From Pomphorhynchus laevis (lineage: Eukaryota > Acanthocephala > Palaeacanthocephala > Echinorhynchida > Pomphorhynchidae), in contig WNNJ02003183.1 in assembly GCA_012934845.2 (NCBI GenBank), forward strand, positions 62,001 through 126,000: a DNA stretch of 64,000 nucleotides, in the 5' to 3' direction. The notes under the pieces are model-generated. The model was not told the DNA's origin, did not search any database, and saw only the letters and a program-made list of their open reading frames with translations. Positions 58,606 through 64,000 of this stretch are shown in pieces (position 1 is the stretch's first letter; each line of letters starts with the position of its first letter). A program made the translations under genes and the position numbers.

Positions 58606-59285
58606 CTTTCAGACTAATAAAACATTTATTAATAAAACTTTATTAAATACTAAATACCTGTACTAAATACCTGTACTAAATACCTGCGGTGTCTTTAATA
58701 TAATGTTGTGGTTAAAGCACGTTAAAAAGCTATAAAAGTAATTGATATACTTTCTAATTTATGATAAATTACGAGCATATTATTAGCTGAAGGTATAAGG
58801 TTTGACAAAGGTTAATATTTATCAAATGCGTAGTAAAAAGTTTGACTTTTTCTCCTAGATAAAGCAGATCGGCAAGCTATCGTAATTATAGTTTGTTTTT
58901 TGTTGTTTTTATCGAAGCATTTAAAGTTTATTCTTCCGCATTTGTTCACGCATACCTTTGATATTTATCGTAATTACCAAAATACCAAAGAAACCTTTGT
59001 GAAGAGAAGTGTCGTTTTAGATATTTTTTATAGTAGCATCAAAATTTGTAAATTTTGAATAGATCGCTATATGTCAGCGAAATATATAAAAAAGAGTGTG
59101 TGTATGTAACCTTCGCATCTGTATTGTTGCCTAAACATGATAATAGATAAAGCTGTGATTTTTTTGAAAAATAACAATCTCCTTCCTACAGCAGAAGCAA
59201 CACTTTGAGATAATTTTTGTGGATGCTGAATAGAGAGAAGGCATCTCATTTTTGCATCACCTCAAGACTTGGGTGTCAAAATAAT
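58606..59285. other. AT-rich 5' flank of the Shisa-like gene
   Basis: Contains ACTAAATACCTGTACTAAAT-type short repeats at about 58650-58690 and no recognised gene. Confidence 0.45.
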
Positions 59286-59289
59286 ATTT

Positions 59290-59300
59290 TTCCATATAAA
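59290..59300 (+). promoter_or_regulatory. Possible TATA box of the Shisa-like gene
   Basis: CCATATAAATA lies about 165 bp before the start codon. No initiator was identified. Confidence 0.3.
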
Positions 59301-59458
59301 TACACATTATATAGGAATATAAAAGCTGAAAGAACTTTTATAAAAGCTAAAAGAAGTACACAAGAACTTTTTTCAACATTTTAAAGATTAGTTTCTGTTG
59401 ATAAATCTCTACAATGTTCAACTGAAAATTAAAATCAAGCCACGAATGAAAGATAATA

Positions 59459-59887
59459 ATGACTCCTGTTATTAATACAAAGTCCATTTGCGAGGGCTGG
59501 CAGTCTCAGCACGGACTTTGGAATAACGGATTTGATTGTCCTTCGGGATTATATTGCTGTCTAACTAAGAGCGGTGATCGCACATGTTGTCAACAAGGAG
59601 ATCCAACTCCAGATTCCACAATTGAACACCGTAAAATTTCACTAAGCTGGCCTTCATCAATAGCTAACACAATTAAAAGTCCATACCTGACTATAGTGAT
59701 ATCGCCAACATTCGCACATACCGTTGGTGTGATTATGATTCTAATTACATTCTTATTGGCTTTACTGATAGCAATTATGCTTTATCGGTACGGCGCTAAA
59801 CTACGTAAATCAAGAAACAACAGTCGGCTGTCAAGGACCCCGAGTGTTCATCGAATCCCACAGCTGAATATTTATCCACCAAAATGA
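59459..59887 (+). CDS. Shisa-like single-pass membrane protein, 142 aa
   Basis: Residues 10-44 carry the Shisa-type cysteine pattern: ICEGWQSQHGLWNNGFDCP, GLYCCLTK and TCCQ, i.e. CEGW...W..GF.CP..xYCC......CC with six cysteines. One membrane span follows at about 87-109 (GVIMILITFLLALLIAIML), then a basic segment (RYGAKLRKSRNNSR) that by the positive-inside rule puts the C-terminus in the cytosol and the Cys-rich domain outside. Shisa proteins modulate receptor maturation or trafficking in the secretory pathway; the partner here is unknown. The start is the first ATG after an in-frame TGA (59447-59449). No signal peptide is present, unlike vertebrate Shisa; either this is a type III protein, or an upstream exon supplies the signal peptide and this is the last exon. 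The cytosolic tail is short (about 32 residues) and Ser/Arg/Pro-rich. Confidence 0.75.
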   Translation: MTPVINTKSICEGWQSQHGLWNNGFDCPSGLYCCLTKSGDRTCCQQGDPTPDSTIEHRKISLSWPSSIANTIKSPYLTIVISPTFAHTVGVIMILITFLLALLIAIMLYRYGAKLRKSRNNSRLSRTPSVHRIPQLNIYPPK

Positions 59888-60039
59888 ACATTCAAATAAT
59901 TAGTGTATATTAATCAGTGGTTTATGTTATAATCGATTTGTGTATAAAATATTCGATCGTGATTTTGCTTCAAGTATTAAGAATATCATTTTATGTATAA
60001 ATATTATATGATAATTAAAATTATATCATATTTGACAAA

Positions 60040-60115
60040 TTATTATTCACCGTGAATAATATTATTATATTATAATATTATTATAATATTATTATTATAA
60101 TATTAATCACCGGAA
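60040..60115. repeat. AT-only microsatellite (TATTAT/ATAATA)
   Basis: A run of TATTATAATAT-type units, self-complementary, in the 3' flank of the Shisa-like gene. Confidence 0.7.
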
Positions 60116-60242
60116 ATATAACCTCTGTTAGAAATACTGAAACTAAGTATTATTGATACGACATTATTATTCTATGCTAATTTTCTGTAGTTAAGAAAAT
60201 TAGAAAATTAAGAAAATTAATATACTATCCACTTGCCTGTTC

Positions 60243-60530
60243 TTACTTCCCCCTGATGTCCTTGTCAACCTTTACTAATACCAAGTTTCTTCCATCATCA
60301 ATTACATTCTCTAACTCCGGAAATTTTACCATCAAGTAAACACTCTCCTCTTTGATTTGACAGTGAATTTCGCGCATGGAAGCGTGATCTTCGTCGCATA
60401 CATAGGACTGTAAGCATTTTATTAATCTCAACACTATCATGCTATTTCCATCTACGGTCAATTGCTCAACAAACGCCGTCATTATAGTTCGCTTCTTCAG
60501 ACTAAAGCTACACTCTTTTAGAATAATCAA
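60243..60530 (-). other. Orphan exon-like frame, 95 codons
   Basis: The minus strand frame reads KKRTIMTAFVEQLTVDGNSM, IVLRLIKCLQSYVCDEDHAS, then MREIHCQIKEESVYLMVKFP. Residue mix and third-base use look coding. It ends at GGGGGAA/GTAAGA, a strong donor site overlapping the stop, so it may be an internal exon (acceptor TCTAAAAG near 60520). No family recognised. Confidence 0.35.
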
Positions 60531-60889
60531 CTTTTATTTTGAATACCCATCGGTCACGCTGGAAAGTATTAAATCGACTCCTTCCGCGTGCCTCTTCTTT
60601 GTTCGTTTGCTCAATCGATCCTTCAATCTGCGCTAGTTATCTCGGATTTAAACTTTACAATGTATGCCGTACTTTCCCACTTTTTAGTTACTCTTCATCA
60701 TTATCATATCATGCATTTCGAACTGTTTCATCTATCATATGTGTCTTCTTATGAAATTATCGTACTGATATATCCAATCACCAACTCTTAATCTCCGCAT
60801 GATCTTTTAGCAACAAATGCCCTTATATATTACCCCCACACTAGTATATTTCTTCTGTAAACTATTTAACTCATGTATACGACTAAATA

Positions 60890-62605
60890 TCTTCCCACTG
60901 CATGAAAGGCTGCCACTATCCGTCCGCTGTTAAAATCCAATCCCTTGACCTTAATCTTCCATCCTATTACCGTTATATTTCACTAATTCCTACTATTTCG
61001 AAACTTTTTGAAAAACTTGTTTTGCGCAATGTCATGCCCTACCTAAATTCGTCAAACTTGTTTTCTCAACACCAAGCTGCATACCGTAAAACCAGCTTCA
61101 CTGAAACTGCTTGTCATAAGGTAATCAGTGATCTTCTCTGGCTCGCGATCAACAGTTATTCCCTGGTCATTTCGCTTGATTTGTCGTCAACTTTTAGCAT
61201 TATAGATCACTACATTCTCCTTCACCTCCTTCGACATCGTTATGGCTTCTCCACCTCCACTCTTAAATGGTTTGCGTCATATCTTATTGAGCGCTCTGCC
61301 ACTGTATCGTCCGTCAATGCAGTTAGTGCATCGTCCGCTATATCCCGTGGTGTACCGCAAAGAGAGACATGTACCGATCTCTCACTGGAGATCTCGGTCC
61401 ACTTTGCTTATCATTTAAATGTTATGGCATGCGATATGCAGATAGCATCCTCATCTATTCGTCCGCATTCAATTCATCCTTAACTACACTCTTCGCTTCG
61501 GTTTCATCCTGCCTAGAATCTTTATCTGGCAACTTTTCATTCATTAGAATGCTGGTAAATCACACGAAATCTTGTGTTCTTAGAATCCATCCTTCCCGCA
61601 TTCAGATTCAATTTTATCCTAATCTCTTTTTCAATGGACATCGCCTTTCTTTCGTGGATTCACTAAAATTTCTCTGAGTAATTATAAACTCCTTTCTCTC
61701 GTTTTCATCATTTGCACTACAAAGGTTCATTCCTGTTATCCTATTCTTCGTGACATTCCTCGCATCCGATGATGAATGTCACGAAGAAAATGCCATCCTG
61801 CTCGTTTTCCAATGGTCACTGACGTCTTTGCGTGGAGTCGCTAACATTTTTCGGAGTAATTAATGACTCCTCTCTCATTCTCATCATTTTCATAAAACGG
61901 TTTGTTCCTTTTATCCTATTCTCCTTGACATTCATCACATTCGAAAAACCATCAATTTTTCCATTTCCAACACTCTAATGACCTCCCTCTTGCTACCTCG
62001 TATTGACATTTTTCTCAAACTCCCCATCTTGTGTTACTGCCCCTCTCTATCGCTTTCTTCCCACTGCAGCGCGCATACCCTCCTGCTAGCTCGTATTGAC
62101 TATTGCATCTCATTTTTCTCAAACTCCATATCTTGTGTTACTGCCCCTCTGTATCGCTTTCTTCCCGCTGCAGCGCGCATACCTCTTCGACGCCGGCGTC
62201 TGATTCCATCTACAATGAACTTATCAACTTCATTGGCTCAATGCACAGAATCGAGTTTTATATTAATATGCCGTTCTCGCTTTTCGTTTACATTCTCATC
62301 CCCTCTTTATCTTAACATAAAATTACATGGTGCTGAACATTCTTCCTCCAGAGCACTGAGCTCAAGCAATCAGTTCCTGATACACATTCCTCGTCTTCCT
62401 TCAGATCACTTAGCTCAAACAATCAGTTCCTGCTATACATTCCTCGTCATCAGTCGAACTTTGGCCCGTGTTTCTGTCTAATTTCTATGTCTCTCATTTG
62501 GAATTCTCTTCCCCTTTATCTTCGTTGCCAGCCTAACCTCACGATATTTAAATCCATGATTCGCACCTTTCTACTGAGTAACCACGCGCTACAACTAAGC
62601 TAGCA
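60890..62605 (+). mobile_element. CR1/L2-like LINE, RT to C-terminus, broken
   Basis: An open frame (60902-61483) gives YYRYISLIPTISKLFEKLVL, SQHQAAYRKTSFTETACHKV, SLVISLDLSSTFSIIDHYIL (motif A) and SAISRGVPQ (motif B). In the next frame come RYADSILIYSSAF (motif C, YADS) and MLVNHTKSCVL. After duplications the tail reads LLARIDYCISFFSNSI and, ending at TAG near 62603, SLIWNSLPLYLR and LTIFKSMIRTFLL. Same lineage as the minus-strand copy at 35.9-39 kb, and pyrimidine-rich on the coding strand. Endonuclease part not found upstream. Confidence 0.8.
61640..62190 (+). repeat. Two tandem duplications in the CR1/L2-like LINE
   Basis: A block with GAGTAATTA, CATCATTT and CCT.TTATCCTATTCT.C.TGACATTC occurs at about 61640-61780 and 61815-61960 (offset about 178 bp). 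A second block with TTTTTCTCAAACTCC and GCAGCGCGCATACC repeats with 104-bp offset (62066 and 62170). In the first, TTCTTCGTGACATTC and its complement form a 15-bp-arm hairpin at about 61745-61791. Confidence 0.8.
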
Positions 62606-63400
62606 ATGATATCCGAATTTTTCAATGTTCCAACGTCAACTACGTGGTACGGACTTAGTCACATCATATTTTTTATAAAAATTTGATGTGACTGAATATA
62701 AAAAATATGAAAATAAAATATGAAAATAAAATATGAAAAAATATATATTTTTTTTTATTTTCGTGGACTCGTAAGCGGCCTGTTTGTATGATCCACTAAA
62801 AAAATAATAAATATATCTATCTTATCAAATGATATAATATTTCAGTTATAAGATATCATATTTCAGTTGGCAAAATAGCGAAGACAATTTGACAAATTTA
62901 TTAGCATCTATTGTATTTGATTTTGAGGTAAAATTAAATTAGCGAATCGCAAATTAAAATTATAAATAGGAAAATGTATAGCATTCTTTGGAAAATTTAC
63001 GAGGTTACAAAAACCTGCCCATCATTCCATAAGGCTGTCTTATTTTTCGAATAACAATTATTCATACTATTTGGATATTAACTGAAAAAATCGAAGTGAT
63101 TAAATTATAAATTTTAGATTATTCTTGTAAGTTCCAGATTATTCATGTTGCTGGATAAATCTTGACCAAATATTGATACCGAATGCAAAAGGGGTGTATC
63201 TTCATGCATTAACTTATCTTGTTCCTGCAACAGCGATGTGCCCGTTGCAAAGGATATAAATGCCTGATAGCAAATCACGCGTATATAAATTGCAGGGCAG
63301 GGAATTGTACAAATAAATCTTAAAGGAATTGTAAAATGACAGAAGAGTTAAATCAAGTAAATGACAGCAAAATAAGCATCCTATGAAAACCCAATACCTT
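62606..63400. other. AT-rich DNA, nothing recognised
   Basis: No gene or element end seen. Confidence 0.45.
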
Positions 63401-63402
63401 CG

Positions 63403-63991
63403 TTGATTTCGCGTGATTCACTTACTTCTAATTCTGTCGCGACCGCTAGAAGTCACTTAGAAGTTTCACTTGTTAAAATTTATGAAGAGGTTGTAAAATG
63501 TATATCTAATGCATTAAGCTTTTCGCAGTGCACTGCTATCAGCAGGGAATTTATCAACATACTTCAGAGTTATTCTAATCAACATGCACCCCAAGGTTAT
63601 GTATTTAAAAAACTGTACTTTGTCAATGCTACTACATCGTCCAATTTCAATAAATCCATCGGCAACAAAGGATGACTGTGTGCATTTAGATATTGCATGT
63701 TCAGGTCTATTTGGCGGTGTAACAAAGCGGACGTTCTTCGACGTCACTATACATAATCCCTTTGCTCCATGTTACACTAATCAAACGCCTGCAAGCATAA
63801 TTGAATTCCATGATAATAAGAAGCGTGCAAAATACATGGAAAAAGTGATCAACATCGAAAAATGCCTTGTTCATACAGTTTGTAGTTTCGGCATTGGCTC
63901 GAGTATTCAAGGAGCTGAGATCAGTGATGAAACTAATGCACAAAAGGAATATCAGGAATTCGAAAGTATGGTGATGGAATCAGCTCAATGA
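63403..63991 (+). pseudogene. Retroelement-type C-terminal nuclease-like domain
   Basis: 63584-63991 is open for 135 codons and ends at TGA. From about residue 29 it reads TKDDCVHLDIACSGLFGGVT, KRTFFDVTIHNPFAPCYTNQ, then KKRAKYMEKVINIEK. The run A/VxLDIxxxGFxxx..+xFFDVRxxNPxAxxxx..K+.xYxxRxxxxE is common at the C-terminus of retroelement-derived proteins in cnidarians and other invertebrates; by its Asp, Asp-x-Arg/Thr and Lys positions it looks like a PD-(D/E)XK-type domain (inference). The following phenylalanine-rich SFTPLVFS segment is replaced by CLVHTVCSFGIG. A different frame (63403-63675) is open upstream without a recognised domain. No reverse transcriptase is near, so this is a fragment or a domesticated piece. 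Confidence 0.5.
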
Positions 63992-64000
63992 GAAAACGCT

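Noticed and set aside
1-64000. LTR elements, Polintons, virus copies or toxin genes
   Set aside because: No capsid, envelope, integrase, protein-primed polymerase or toxin motifs were recognised; every RT seen is of LINE or Penelope type.

Overview
The window looks like AT-rich, repeat-dominated genomic DNA of an invertebrate animal whose phylum I could not identify. The evidence is a mitochondrial-type ferredoxin gene with spliceosomal introns (one only 50 bp long), an STK19 homologue, a Shisa-domain membrane protein, and old copies of LINE families (RTE, CR1/L2-like, I/Jockey-like, one with a restriction-like endonuclease) and Penelope-like elements (PLEs). Recognisable host coding sequence is under 2 kb of 64 kb.

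Layout. 1-11690 is one minisatellite of a 17-bp unit with nested higher-order periods (340/357 bp and about 1.4 kb). It runs directly into a 318-bp direct repeat whose two copies each carry a hammerhead-ribozyme-like core. 12.1-20.9 kb is AT-rich and holds a short Met/Pro-rich gene (14026-14445), an RTE LINE relic, foldback repeats, another LINE relic and a single-exon STK19 homologue (18746-19483). 20.9-29 kb is a block of LINEs: two oppositely oriented halves of one I/Jockey-like family, a PLE scrap, and a second I/Jockey-like element with gag, endonuclease and an internally deleted reverse transcriptase. 29-32.1 kb is AT-rich with a direct repeat, a GC-rich island and two orphan exon-like frames. 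32.1-35.3 kb (minus) is a nearly whole LINE with PHD finger, reverse transcriptase and restriction-like endonuclease. 35.9-39 kb (minus) is a CR1/L2-like LINE. 39.1-42.8 kb (minus) holds a gag scrap and a broken PLE with its GIY-YIG endonuclease in front of the reverse transcriptase. 42.9-45.3 kb is another I/Jockey-like LINE. 45.6-46.8 kb (minus) is the tail of an ordinary PLE with two hammerhead-like cores. 47.5-49.4 kb is a ferredoxin gene whose long intron is a 177-bp satellite invaded by a foldback element. 49.6-51 kb has three copies of a foldback MITE family. 53-55 kb has LINE relics and a perfect 125-bp-arm palindrome. 58.3-58.6 kb is a TIR-bounded MITE. 59.5-59.9 kb is the Shisa-like gene. 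60.9-62.6 kb is a CR1/L2-like LINE. The window closes with a retroelement-type C-terminal domain (63.5-63.99 kb).

The host genes show no operon-like or pathway link to each other. What ties the window together is mobile-element biology: three PLE types, at least five LINE lineages, self-complementary elements, and repeated tandem duplication of 100-400 bp segments inside unrelated elements. I saw no LTR element, capsid gene or virus copy, no tRNA or rRNA gene, and no CRISPR array. All family assignments are from reading motifs; no search was run.
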